The notes under the pieces are model-generated. The model had not been told where the DNA came from and ran no database searches. It was given only the letters and a program-made list of their open reading frames with translations. A DNA stretch of 64,000 bases from Parus major (taxonomy: Eukaryota; Chordata; Aves; Passeriformes; Paridae), in contig NC_031773.1 of assembly GCF_001522545.3 (NCBI RefSeq), forward strand, positions 44,436,786 to 44,500,785, read 5' to 3'. Within the stretch, counting starts at the first letter, position 1. Each line of letters starts with the position of its first letter. The position numbers and the translations under genes are program-made. Shown here piece after piece: positions 1 through 13,449 of this stretch.

Positions 1-3000
1 AGGGAGGAGTCCTGCTGCAACTTCTGGCAGAGGCAGAAGCTGTTTGATAAAACCAAATGAAAGGGTGAATTCTGACAATTCTTGTAGCTTGTTTTGGAGA
101 ATTTTTTTCCACTTCTGCCATATCTTTGCATAATTAAAGCCCCTTCAGTACTGAGGCTTATTACAGAAGTGAAGGGATATATTCACCTGTCTGTCATATT
201 GAAGAAAACACTTGGGATTTCCCCCAAATCAAAGATGACACAGAAAGATGAAGTGCTGGAAGGAGTTACCAAAAAGAGTCATAATCTCAGCTTGTGAGGG
301 GATTGTAAGAGAAAACATCCTAGTTTTTTTTTAGGACAAATATTGACTGAAAACTTAATTCCTTTCTTGAGAGACTTAATATGAAACTGGGAATAATAAA
401 AGCACAAGGACACATTCCTTGAGCCTTTGTTCAAGTGATCGGCAAGACTAAAGAAGAAAAGAAAGGTGTTATTGGAGCAGAACTCCTTGCAATATCACAC
501 TTGCTATATTTATATGTGTGGCCACTGTAGGGGGGTCAGAAAGCTCCAAAATTCACCATTGAGCACAGACTTCTGAGGTGCCACAAAACTAGACAAAGCA
601 AGGTAAGCAGGAACAATATCCTGCAGTAAAACCCTGTACATTTCTGACCAGAGAGAAGAGTTGTTCAGATGCAGAAGATGTTGCTGACAAGAGTTTTACT
701 ACCCTAGCATGCAAACTGCTCAATTTTAACTTTAAAATTAGATTACATCTCTTTATGCTAGTGTGTGGACAGCATAGTAACACAGTGCTTTTTAAATGCC
801 CAGGAAAAAATCTGATATATTTATGAAACTGTATACCAGATGAAAAAAGGGCGGTTTTTGTCCTTTTGAGAGAAATAATATCTTTTAACATGATTTTTTT
901 TTTTTTATGGTAAAAGAAGTATACCATTAAATCTAAATAGTGCAATGACACATAAAATCTTAGGTTCTAATGTATCTTCCCTGAAGACTCTAGCATTTGC
1001 AAACATATTTTGCTAGTCCTGTTTCCTTTAAGTCCTCTCAATTGGCACAGATGGCTTCTAGAGTTCCCTTCCACCTTAAATCACTTGAGATACTATGAAA
1101 GAGACAGGGTAGCATGGAAGTAAAAGTAACAAAGACCTGAAGATATTTTGGTGTTAATTATACTTAAAAAAATAAACTCTAGCTCCAGAGCTGTTAGCTG
1201 ATAGTTAGAAGGATGCCTGCATTTGAATGAGGAATTAATAAAAACCGAATTCTGCCCCCAGTTACTCTGGTTCCTTCTCACTGACACCCTCAGACTGTGG
1301 AACTTGTTTAAGAAGGATATAAATTAGTTCATGGAGTGCCACCAGGCCAGTTCATTCTGGTTATATAATGCCTTTCAATAAGTAAATTATTTATGGTCAG
1401 ACACTGATAATTTCTTTAGATTTCAGTGACATTATCACTTAGAGAGAACTGAGAGCCCAATAACCAAGAGAGGAAGAAGGTAACTTTGGAAAGTTTTTAA
1501 AAAAAAAAAAATACAGGTAAAAAAAGTAATCTTCTTTTTAATTTCATAGAAACTTCTGATTTGCTAATTAGCAATCGTATTCTCAAACTGCTGTTCATTT
1601 TAATATCTGCAATTAGATATAAGCATTATACAATATATTTACGTGTATTATAATTTTTATACGAACATGTGAATGTTTACCTATCAGTAAATTATGCAAA
1701 ATCTCAAGAAAACTGTAATATGCAATAACAACTACACTACTTAAATGACAAAGTATTTGCCACATTAAATTGTTATTGCATGATAATTACCAGAAATTAA
1801 TGTAACTCAATTAAGATGTTATTCTTTCCCTATAAACCACTCTGAGAATGGCTACTGCACATTTCCTATCAGCATCTGGTGATAATTCTTCTGAATGTAT
1901 TATTAAGCCTGAGGCAGTAAGGCAGATAAGCCTCAAGGACTCATGTCCAAAGAGCAGGAGGGTATTTGGGTGCAGGCAGGGGCTGCGTCCAAATCTATTA
2001 CAGAATGAAAACCCTACATTCAACACAAACCCTCCCACAAATCCAAGGAGTTTGTCTTTGCCAGTGACCTTCAGCCAAGTCCTGGATATGTCAGAATAAA
2101 TTATTAAAGGCAAATGACCCTTTCTCAATGGATAACTTACTCTTTTCTCATTTCAGTAATGTATAGATTTTTTTTGTATAAAATTTACTGTGATAATTCT
2201 ACCAGTGTATGCAATTTGAAATACTTTCATGGCAGTAAGGAAGCCTGAGGAAAATACTTTGACTTTTCCAGTTTCTAGCCATAGGGAAACAACATGGTAT
2301 GATGCTTTCAGCAGAACAAATTCCTAGGTTGTGTTCATGTATTCTCTCTGTCATGTACCAATTAGCACTGTTCTACCTTTTCCCCAAAAGGCTCAGATGG
2401 GTTGCTGGACTTCATTCCTCCTGAGTGACAATAAAAAGCAGAAATAACTCCTAGGTTCAAATGCACATACCAACAATGATCTACCTCTAATGTTCAGGAG
2501 AAGATCTGTTACCTTCAGATTGTACTCTTTTACTTCTCTTTTTCTTCAGCTGAGTTAAATACTGAGGTACACTGTCATTCAGAACTCCCAAACCTTAAAA
2601 CTGGGATCTGATTAGAAGTAATCTGTGCAAACACAGACTTGCAGCATTGTTCCATTTATTTTTCACACATCTTTTGGTTTTTGTGAAATAAAATTCGAGT
2701 TGTGGAAATGAAGAGCCATTCAGAAGAACAAATGTAGCCATTGACTATAAATACCCTAAAAATCAATCTGAAAATAATTAATGCATCCAGTGGCACAAAT
2801 AGACCAGTTATGTGAAATGCAAATTTAAAGAATGCTAGAAGTTATTTCTGATGCATCCACTAGCCTGCCACAACAATTTTGCTTTGTGAACTACCAGATG
2901 TAAAGTATTACATCATTGATTCTTAATCAATAATAACCAAAGTATAATTGGAAACACCTGCTAATAACCAATGTCCTTTAAGAAGCAACTACATCCCATA

Positions 3001-6000
3001 AAAGGGAAGCAGTCAAAGCACCAGGATGCATACTAAATATAAAACAGTTTGAGAAAACCAGATAATTTCCTACAGTGGAAAGCATTATCAGTTCCTCTCC
3101 ACGCTCCATTTAGCAGTCACCTGTTCTTATGATCTGTCTTTCAGAGCTCCAATTTCAGCAGGGACCCAGCAACTTTCTCTGGATTTATGCTTCTGAATGG
3201 CATCCCAAAGCAAGCTCGTGGGAGCCACAGAGGCACTTGGGAACTTGCTCAGCCCTTTGGAGAACTGGAATCACTCAAGAGTTCCCAGAGCACACTGACA
3301 GAGTGAAGCATGGCTCACCATCCCTGCAGAGCACCTCTGCACTGCCAACAGTGGTACATGGCATGTGTCATTGAAATCAGTCTGGGTTTGATTCTTTGGC
3401 TTTTGTGGTAGCTGGATTATGAATTTATACCACATTTTTCTCTCTTTACCATAGGAATTGGTAATAAATACCATACATATAAACATACCATGTTTATTCT
3501 TACATAACAGTCAAAGAAAAAGAGAAATATTTTGTGAGAACAGAGATTTAAATGCCTAAGGGATCAACCTCCCATTGACATCCATGGACAAGCCAGTGAC
3601 TCTGAATAGCCCCTTTTGGACCAAATTTTCATTGACTTAGTTTAATGAATTTACTGTTTATAAAAATTAGAGCAGTGAGTTTCAATTCATTATGTTTCAA
3701 TGACATTTGTCCATATTTGGACTGGACATTCCAAATCAAAGCCTGTCTAAAATAGCTTAAATTGAGCAGCAGCATTATAAAGTAAAAAATCAATGGCTTT
3801 ATATTGGTAACATTTTTTAACAAATTAAAATCTCTAAGCTACTATCCTGAAACTAACACCCATGCCATTAGGAAAACAACAACAAAACAGTTGCTCTGTG
3901 GCTCACTGATAATTACTTTCCTTGCCTTTTCATGAAGATTTAGCACCATCTTCATGCCCAAGTTTCTCAATTTAAAGATGAATAGGCCTGAAAATGCCAA
4001 ATCCTTAATCCCTACAGGTGAGGAGGTGTCCATATTGCCCAGCAGTAATTCTTCTGGGTAACTACACTGTCTTAACAGGTTCTCAAGAGAATCCTTTTTT
4101 TCCTAGATCAGGAGTCAGTGATCAACATTAAAATACTACCTATGATCTTGTCCACAACAGCAGAAAGGAAAAAATATAGAATTCTAAATTGGGAACTTGA
4201 GAAGCGCTTCTGAGGCATATTTCATTACCATATATTCTGAAAAATTCTCTGCACAAGTTTTCCTTGAACTTCAGGGGATTACGGATAAATCATGAGAGCA
4301 CAAATGCTGCCTTAGCTTTCCCAAAGAATGAAAACATAAATGAAAAGTTCTGTCACTGGGGGGAGGAGAGGAAAGGAAAGAAATGACTAAGCCCTGCCGT
4401 TCTGGCACATTAAGGGGAGGGAAGGACTGTCCTGAAGCAGGAAAACAATAACCTAAAAAATAAAAAGAAAAGAAAAGTTATTAAAACACTCAGAAGATTT
4501 TTTTTTAAAATCTGACTTTTAGTTCAGTTCATAATCAGATTTTCTTCTATTTAATTCTGATTCTCAAGAACTGTGGCTTTTGCAACAGTAGTATTTCAGT
4601 GGGTCCTTTTCTATTCCCAAAAAGAGTTCCAGGGCATGTATTGGGCAGAATGTCACCAAAAAAAGGACTTCAGTAGTTTAATCTTTTACTCAAGGCCTGA
4701 GCATGGCAGCCTTTCAAATGAAATATACTCTACCATGCCTTCTTGCAAAACTTTCAGCATAATCAATGCCTTTGGAAACAAACCTTCAGCTGCCAGCATG
4801 ACAACAGTTAGTTAGGAAACTACACAGAGCACCCTAACAGCAACTAATTTTCAAAAGAATTGCATGACGTGCAAAGAATAAACAGACCTTTTTTCCTCAG
4901 GACACTTTTTCTAATCAAAAGTAAACAAACTCCCATTTCAAAAAGCAGACCTTTATTTCTTTAATAGCTATACTTATTATCAGCCTCATTTCATGCTTGC
5001 AATAGAAAATTCTGTAGAAAGGAGTTCAGATGTCATCTCCACAGAGACTAATTCCTTAATGAGCTGATGGGGTTCAGGAAGATATCGTTGTTTTTCCTTC
5101 CTGTTGCCATGTGCTTTGGATCATGCTCATATTGAATTACAAAAAATACCAACAGTGACACTTATTGTGGAAAATTTTCATATTATTTGATTAACTACTG
5201 GAATAGAGAACTGTACTGTTCACAGCTTTCTGCTAATCAGATAGCACAGTGTAAGGAAGGAGGAACTATTTTAAAGTGTTCTAGAGTGAAACATTATTGC
5301 CTACTTAGATCATGACTTGAATTGATGGTACTATGTTAGTGCTTTGGCTGACAGTCTTTGATAGCCAGTTCCTCCAGATTTAAGAGAGGCTTTTGAAGTT
5401 GTTGTGAAAGTGCTTTTGATGGCTTCTCCTGGAAGATTATATTGAATTGTGAAGTTTTAACAAAAAACTGAGTATATTATGCAGCATTGTGGTTTAACCT
5501 CAAATGGGATTAATTCTAATCCAGGCAAAACCAGCACATGCACAGAAATTAAGTGCATAGATAGAATTATGGGAAATCTATAGAGGTCTGGGTTTGCTTT
5601 TTTTCTGAAAAATTTAAACTAAGTCTTTCAGCAAACAAAGTATTTTCTATCAAAATGCAGATATTCTCTATACATTGAAGATTATAATTTAAGAAGTGAT
5701 CGTTTTCACTGTATGTAAAATTGTGCTCTACATTGATCTATTTCATCCTGAGATAGATTGTTATTACTATTTCAGTCACCTCTTCAAGCAGTTGTCTCCA
5801 CAACTGTCACAAACAGCATTGCTCCACATCTGCTTTGCTCAGAGAACTCTGTTCTCTTTGATCCCTTCAACCTATGATCCACCCCATTCCTTGATCTAAT
5901 TTTTACCTAATTGTAGACATATTCAAAACTTGGCAGTTGGTAATTCCAGCACATGACAGGGCCTTTGATGGTGAGTCAGGTGCAAGCAGAAGTCCTGTGC

Positions 6001-9000
6001 TTTCTGAACAGGCATGATACAAGATCCCAATGTTTCCTGCCTTTGAGATGAGGCACGTTTTAACTCTGTTTCTTTTATGTCCTAGCACATCACCACACTT
6101 ACTGCAATTAATCCTGTTTCCAGGGGACAAGTTCCTTGCCAAAGTTCTCAGGGTGAACTACCAAAACCCAAAGTCAAAATAACATTTCTCAGTGCACATT
6201 TCTATACACACATTGTGTGAGAGGCTGGACCAGATTTTTACCTGGCAGTCACCACAGAACCATGATGTGTGTTCAGTATTTTTGTGTCTGATTTGCAATG
6301 CATCAAATTTCCCTGAGACCATGAAAGCCATCAGAGTGCAGCCAAGAGAAATATTTGCTTTCACCTGCCTTCAGCCTGTTTTCTATCCAGTGAGAGTCCC
6401 ACCCTCAGATAGCCTACGAGAAAGATAAGTGACAGTATTGTAGAAAGTCTCTAATCCAGGAGGTACAAAGTGCTTTAAAATAACCAAGTCTCCCATTTCT
6501 GCTTGCTGTGTAAGATTTGAAAAATTCTGTGCTACCTCTATATTTAGCAAATAATGGCAGGACAAGACTTCAATGTCCTTCAGTCCTCCAGCTGCTTAGG
6601 TGTTTCTCTAATGCTATAGCACCTTCAGAATATTACTGAAGCAAGAAAACAGAGCAGTAAAACCAGTGACATTTTCCCCCCCACTACACATTTTAATCCT
6701 TTATCTGTAAATCAAATAAGACTTCTCCCATCTTTTCCGATTGGTTTGACCATTTCATCTCTTATAACTGCTTCTGATCCTCATTTTTCCACTTGGAAAT
6801 GTAACACATTCAGAAATAAATATTAATGCCCTTGAACTTTCCATGGCCGTACATAGAAAAAAAGAAAAAAAAGTCCAAGAAATACACTAGTAGAAAATTA
6901 ACAAAAGGTCACAAATTTTGTGCCATACCAAACTTTTAGAGAGAGTAAGATTTTCTTATACAAAAAATAAAATTAAAGCTGTACACACTTGAGGCTAAAT
7001 TATTTTAAGCTTTCTTTTAAAAAATGTAACAAATGCTATAAGCTATTGTTACATAGTGATTAGAAATTCTTTTTCAGTAAACTTTCACTTGTAAGTAACA
7101 TTTAAATTTGTGCCTTAAGTGTGTATACATCACAATCACTAATTGGAACAGATATTGCTGCTTCACTTTGCTTTGGAGTTGGGGTCATAAAAGTTCAAGC
7201 AGTGCAACCCAGAGGCTGAGCTGCATGCTATGTAGGTAGTCCTTCCCCTGTTTCATCAACATTTTGTGAAAATAGAGGTTGCTTCTGCAGTGTTAAATCA
7301 GAGTTAAGAGGCAGGGCAACATTTTATACTTCAGGACTTTCTTTTAACAGCCTTGTGTGCCTCTATTAGTCCTCCCCTCTGAATCATTCCTGCACATCTT
7401 GAAAGCCAGGGCACTAAAGGAACACTGTGATATTTCCAATGACTCAGCTCTTTTTTCTCTGCCAACTTGTGCACCTATTTTGACCTTATTAACATTCTGG
7501 TCAGAATCCCTTTCCTTCTCACACAAAAAAGATAGAGTGGAACCTGAAAGTACATGAATATGTAACACCCATTCCTTCTTCAGGTGTCCTGTCCAGACAC
7601 TGCTAGTCAGAATAGATTTGAATCACTGTTTAATGGGTATGGAAATACTGTCCTCCCAAACTAAGCAGCTGACCCAAAAGCCATATCTCATTAATACTAT
7701 TTAGTATAGTATGAATAGAGATCCTTCAAGAACACGAATATTGCAGAGACTTCCTAACAATATGTCCGTGCCTGCTGTCATCAATTTAGTCTGAATTCTT
7801 GGAGAAGGAAGAATTGATACTACTCTAGACCTCTTTTCCATATACTAATTCATCTATATAATGACTGAGAAGTAATATCTTTCTACATTTGCCATAGAAA
7901 TAGGAGATAAAACTTAATTATAAGAAATAGAAATCTAGGTTTAGTGATTTCTTATTCACATTTCAAATTAACTGTTGATTAACCTGAAATGTGTATTTAT
8001 ATTCACATTTATGAATTGGCAGTCTTAGAAATATTAATCATTAATAAATTCATGAGACTAACCATCAGAGCCTGCCTTACCAAAAAGGATTCTATGGGCA
8101 GTTAACTTTTTGAAAAAGAGCAGCTGCTACCATAACTAGCAAATTTTTCTAACTTTGTAGATGCTGTAAGACTTACAATAGCTGTTTAAAAATGGATACA
8201 TAAAATAAAAAAATAATCCACCATGTTTTCAAAGGCATCCAGGCTATATCCTTGCCAAATTAAGATCCCATGGCAGAACTTAGTTTTTACTGGTGAGTAC
8301 AAATTAACACCACCTTTCATACATTTTTAAACTGTATCATGTGCAAAAGTAAATTTATTGTCTGCAGGGATATAATGTGCTGCAGCTGCTCAGTGATACT
8401 TTGACATGCATTTGTCTAGAACAATTAAATAGACTAAATATGAAAAAAACACATTGTACTGGCATTCACATGGGATCAAGATGCTGGTCAGGGTCTAGTT
8501 TAAACATTTTTCTCTCACGATAACTTCCTGGAATTGATTATTCTACATCTCAAAGAGAAAGGCTTTTCAAGGAACACTTAGATCCTTTACCTCCTGTATA
8601 ATGAGAGAGTGGTTGATAAATTTTCTTGTCCTGTTTATGAACTGCATCTGGTATCACTGGCAGAACACTGCTGGAGGAATGAAGAAACTTTATGTAGTTT
8701 TTATCTTGTTCACAGAGAATCAATTAGTAAAACTGTAAGTTATATCTCAATCACGTGTTGTTTAAAAGGAAAGAGCATTTCTCCAGTGTAATGTATCTTC
8801 CCCCCACTTCAAAAGAATCTGATAATGGCAGCTTATCTTTGGCAGTTTTCAGCTGATGGAAAGGTTAAATATATCTCATTGAACTAGATCTCTTTGAGCC
8901 AATTCACGCATACATGTTGTTCCCTGCTGACTTGATCCGCTAGGCCATTATCCTTGCCTACAAAAAGCAGGAAATGTTGTTTAACACTTATTGGTCACTC

Positions 9001-10035
9001 TCAATTTTTATGCCATTTGCTAAACCCTTGGTCTCAGGATGCTGAGGAATTTTTAAGTGCGTCTTTCCAATTTTGGGTATTTTTTTGGTTAATAGCATAC
9101 TTTAATTCTGGCTGGTGCTATCTTCAAAGAAAGGACAGCCTGTCTTGGAAGGGTTAAAATGAAGTTATTAGTCTTAGCACTTTTAAATCCTTTGCCTCTG
9201 CTTAGAAAGGTGTGTGGTAATCTTTGAAAGGGTATTGTTAGACTATTGCAGGGAAAATGGGAAGACATTTTAAAATCTTACTCTTCCTGGAAAATACTCT
9301 TCAGTAAGGAAATCAAAAATGTTTCTTTTTTTAGCACCAAATACAACATAACATGACGTAAGAAAAAACCCTGATATCAGTAGTTAATACCTTGCTTTAT
9401 CTCTAAGAAATGAGAAAGGGAATGAAAATAAAAAAGAAAAATTGTGTTGCTTTAACAAAACTGAGCTATGCCTCCAAGTTAGAAGCTGCACCATAACAGA
9501 AAGGAAGAGTTACATTAGAAGAGAAGAAGAAGGCAGAAGAACTAGAAAAATGCCAGAAAAAGTCAAGAAAAGGAAGACTGGACAGAAAAAGTTTCATCCA
9601 GGAAAGGACACTGGATATGGAACAGTAGAGCTGAGCTCACTGAAGGACAGTGATTGACAATGCATAATGTATTGGCCTTTCTAACCTGTCCTAAAATCTA
9701 CTGAGGACACAAGGCCACTGAAAGTCTTCTACTTTCATGGGACAGACAGACCCTCCACTTGTTAAGAAACAAGAACAGCTACGATCCATGGTTGTACAAA
9801 TATCCATTCATCCTGCACATTGCCTTTTCGTAGGCTACTTTAGTTTTCCAGTCTGCTGTGTTGTTATACCTCAAAGTTACAGTTTTATTACTCTGGAAGT
9901 GAATTTCACTGAAAAATGCCATTCAACCGCATATCTCCTCTAATAATGAATTTTACTTACAAAATCAAAATAGGTGCTGTAGTGTGCAATTATTTCCTAC
10001 CCAATGTTAACCACTCAAAACCTAAAATCCACTTT
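1..10035. other. Gene-free AT-rich stretch, no repeat recognised
   Basis: About 10 kb of AT-rich sequence. Open frames here are short (at most about 120 codons), on both strands, and show no domain or compositional sign of coding. I see no RNA gene, LINE tail or long microsatellite. Short homopolymer runs occur near 892-906 (T) and 1498-1512 (A). Confidence 0.6.
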
Positions 10036-10039
10036 ACAA

Positions 10040-11190
10040 ATAAAGCACAGTGGGTTCTTGGTCATGACCCCAAGGCCCAAGAGGACATCTGAGGAACCAG
10101 AGTTGGAGCCTTTTGAGAGCATTCTGTATTGAGAGCTCCATGTTTCTCCTGTGCTGAGAAGCCCAAAAGTGGGCACAGCTCTCCGAGGCCTCACCAGGGC
10201 TGAATAAAGGGGTAGGATCATCTCCCTCAAACTTCTGGCAATGCTGAAGGGCTGCACAGCACTCTGGAGTATTGGCCACTCCTCCCAGCTTTGTGTCATC
10301 AGTGAACTTGCTGAGGAAACATCTGCCCCCTCATCCAAAGTCATCGAGGAATAAGTTAAACAATGCTAGGCTCAGTATTGAGCCTTGAGGGACACCACTA
10401 GTGACAGGCTTCCCACCAGACCCTGTGCCACCATCATAACCCTCTGGGATCTGCCATTCAGTCCATTCTCAACCCACCTTGCTGTCTAATCATCCAGTTC
10501 ACACTTCCTGAGTTTGCCTATGAGGACATTGAGAGAGACAGTGCCAAAAGACTTCCTGAAGTCAAGGCAGGTGATATCCACTGCTCTCCACTCATTCATC
10601 CAGGTAGTTGCTTCATTTTAGAAGGCAATCAGGTTGGTCAAGCATGATTTACCTTTAGCGAATTCACACTGACTACTCCTGATCACATTTCTGTCATCCA
10701 TGTGGACCCAGATGGCCTCCAGAATGAGGTGTTCCATCACCTTTCCAGGGACTGAGGTGAGGCTGACTGGCCAGTAGTTCCTTGTGTCCTTCTTTTGAAA
10801 ATCAGGATTCCCTTCCAGCCTGGAGCAGACACACCCCATAATGTCACCTTTTACTAGTCTGCCCTTCTATCCTTTCCCATAAGCTCTTGACTTGCTCATC
10901 ATCCACCCCAAGAGCTCGATACATTCCAAGTGTTGCCTCATACAGTGGGCAACTCCACCACTGTGCCTTCCTTGTGTGTCTCTCCCAAACAGCAAGAAGC
11001 CCTGTGCGACATCATTGCAGCCATACAATCTATCCCACCAAGGCTCCATAATCACAACGAGGTCAAAGCCCTGTGACTGCCCGTGGATCTGTTTGCTCTC
11101 CATACTGCATGCATTGGTGTACAGGCACTTTATACACATATTTGATGGTCTCAGGATCCCAGCAGGGATGGGGGGTGTGAAATAATGTGC
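10040..11190 (-). mobile_element. CR1-type LINE remnant, internally deleted and decayed
   Basis: On the minus strand, around 11140-10870, the translation contains CIKCLYTNACSMESKQ and, further on, FDLVVIMEPWWD and GGVAHCMRQHLE. These match the start of the apurinic-type endonuclease domain of the CR1 ORF2 protein. Around 10800-10620 it contains [20 protein letters not shown] and [14 protein letters not shown], which are hallmark reverse-transcriptase motifs of CR1. A further piece near 10210 reads LPLYSALVRP, the usual late-ORF2 motif. The endonuclease N-terminal part is followed almost directly by mid-RT, so several hundred codons are missing between about 10870 and 10840. The remainder is broken by stops and frameshifts, and the usual CR1 3' tail repeat is absent at the left end. 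The element is non-autonomous and old, inserted in the same orientation as ANKS1B. Confidence 0.88.
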
Positions 11191-11199
11191 CACAGTCTT

Positions 11200-13200
11200 G
11201 TGGTTATATCTTTGGCTGCTTATGCTTGCTTGACTTCAGAATTTAGGGACCAAAACCTGTAATCAATCTTTTTTATGAGAAGTTTTATGGCCAGTGAAGG
11301 CATATTTTGACTTATCAGAGTATATGTAATATTAAAACACCTTCAGTGGTGGATTTACTAACATTAAAATGGCTGATTATAGGCTTATACAACCGGGAAA
11401 GAAGTAGCTTTCCAGATGGCAGGGGCTAAACACTTTTTACGAGATACAAAGTGCATTCTGATTACAGCTCAAATGATAGCTTCATTCATAGGTCATGAGA
11501 CCTATGTTCTGTGTTCAGCCTGCTCTGTTCTGGAGTGCCAAAAAACCAGACTTGTCCCACCAGCTGAAGCCACTGCAGAAAAATATCCTGTACAAGTAAT
11601 GCCTGGTCCTACCTCCGTCTCTTCTTGATGCATGAAGGTACTAATGATCTTCCATGCTTCCCAAAGCCATCATTCATCATGACTGCTCATCTATTCAGGG
11701 CAACCTATTCATGTGAATTGCACTGTTAGTCACTGATGTTCCCACCTGCTCTTTAACATAATGTTGAGATAATGTTTTGAAATCTGTTTTGAAATAATCT
11801 GAAAATATTGCTAGCTTGGGGGCAAAAGAATGAAGGAATTGGTGTAGTTTGTAACTTCAGGAATTGTGTTCTGTAGATATCTCAACGATCACTGTTCAAA
11901 GATTCCTGAATCTGTCAACATCTGTTCAGAATATTATATAATTGCTCTTAAAGGCATTCCTCAAGAGACACCAGCTTTCCTAACATCCCAGTGTCTAAAG
12001 AAAGGTGGAGAAATGCTTGCAAAAGTTGAAGCTTGGCAAAATTTAAAAAAAAGTAATCTTGCTGGATATTCCCTAAATAAATTTTTGCTGATCTTAACTG
12101 TGAGTTTATGCACATGTAAAATTGTTTTTTATAATAGGAAAACTATTAATAATGGAAAAAGTACTGCTCCACCCTGGCACCTTATCACCAGGTATCCATT
12201 TGTGACTATCACCTTATTAATAGCTTAAAAAAACATGTAAACAGACTTTTGTGACCAGAAAATATACCCTTATTAACTTTTGGATGTCACATAGCAAAGT
12301 GAAAAGTGAAAATCTACCATTAATAATTAAAAGAACTTGAAATATATTTGTCTGATCCCCTACAAAAATGTAAAAAAGATGATCCAGCATACAAGGTATA
12401 CACTACCTGCCAGTATAGCTTAGAGAGTAAAAAAAAGATGTCTCTGGGGTACAAATAGCAATTAATTATATAGTAATCTTGAGATTTCTCCCTTTTGATC
12501 CTATTCATTATCCATTATCATGTGAATTGTTCTTTCTAATTTTCCCAACAGTAATTATCATTCAGTTCATTATAATATTTTATTTTTTATTATTCATGTT
12601 CACATTTAACTCAGGTTTCTCTTAACTGCTTCCAACTGTCTATGTATTTCTATGAAACTTTTTTGGTCATTTTGTTAATGTTTTGAAGTTCCCATTCTCC
12701 CACCAGAGAAGTCTATCAGTTCCCATTGCAAACTTCCCCACAGTCCTGACAGTACTCTTCAAACCATTTTGCAAGCATCAGCTCCACAGACATGCAAATA
12801 ATTTTTCCTTTGAGTACACATAGTCTTTAACCAACACCACTGACAATTTTTAACAAATATAGAAGCTAGAATGGCAGCCATGAAATACATTTCACATAGT
12901 CCACTCCAGAGTAATCAAACAGCGGTATTAACAACTTGGTATTAACAGCTTGTGTCAGCTTTGAAGGATTTCAGATCCAAAAAGAAAGAGCAGGCTCTGT
13001 AATATGCTCCTAATTCCTCATCTTATCTAGCTGCAGAAAATATGAATGTGTATGCATGACTCAAAGGAGTTCACTCTTTCTTGCTATTCAAAAAACCAAT
13101 ATCCCCATCAGTGCAGAAATACTATCATCACATATTCCCACACTACACAACTAACAATGCTGAGGTTTAAAGAAACGTGATACTAAACTGCACTAGAATT
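11200..13200. other. Gene-free intronic stretch
   Basis: AT-rich sequence between the CR1 remnant and the 13.2-kb ORF. The 120-codon plus-strand frame at 11866-12228 has no recognisable motif, ends in a T/A-rich region and is taken as chance. No RNA gene or repeat was recognised. Confidence 0.5.
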
Positions 13201-13212
13201 ATTAGGCATACA

Positions 13213-13446
13213 TTAGTCATGACAGTCAGCATAACATGAAGCTTGTTCTTGGTTCTGTACAGTACTCCCTGGTCCAATACCATACATCTGCTTTTGCCCC
13301 CTTGACTGCTTAATATAATTTCTCCTCAAAGCTGGGGGCATGGTACCTGATAGTTGTGTTACAGAGTGGATGTACAGTCCCTGAAAGATGTCCTGCACAG
13401 CCTGCAGTGTTCCTCCTTCTCCCTCACAGCTGCTGCAAAAAATCAT
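13213..13446 (-). other. Unrecognised open frame with acceptor-like 5' border
   Basis: A minus-strand open frame of about 77 codons ends at a stop at 13213. A T-rich stretch ending in TTTTTTGCAG lies at about 13442-13433, so the frame could be read as a terminal exon in the ANKS1B orientation. The C-terminal part is polar and includes PALRRNYIKQSRGQKQMYG. I do not recognise the family, and it is not part of known ANKS1B as I remember it. It may be a chance ORF or an old retrocopy. Nothing else around it supports a gene. Confidence 0.12.
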
Positions 13447-13449
13447 AGC

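Noticed and set aside
3129..3374. ORF after a TCTGTCTTTCAG acceptor-like word
   Set aside because: No protein family, no conserved-looking frame beyond chance, and no donor or partner exon.
9442..9657. Basic, Lys/Arg/Glu-rich 71-codon ORF
   Set aside because: The composition follows from a purine-rich segment. No nuclear-protein family was recognised.
11866..12228. 120-codon plus-strand ORF
   Set aside because: No domain, no splice partner and no start context; chance in AT-rich DNA is sufficient.
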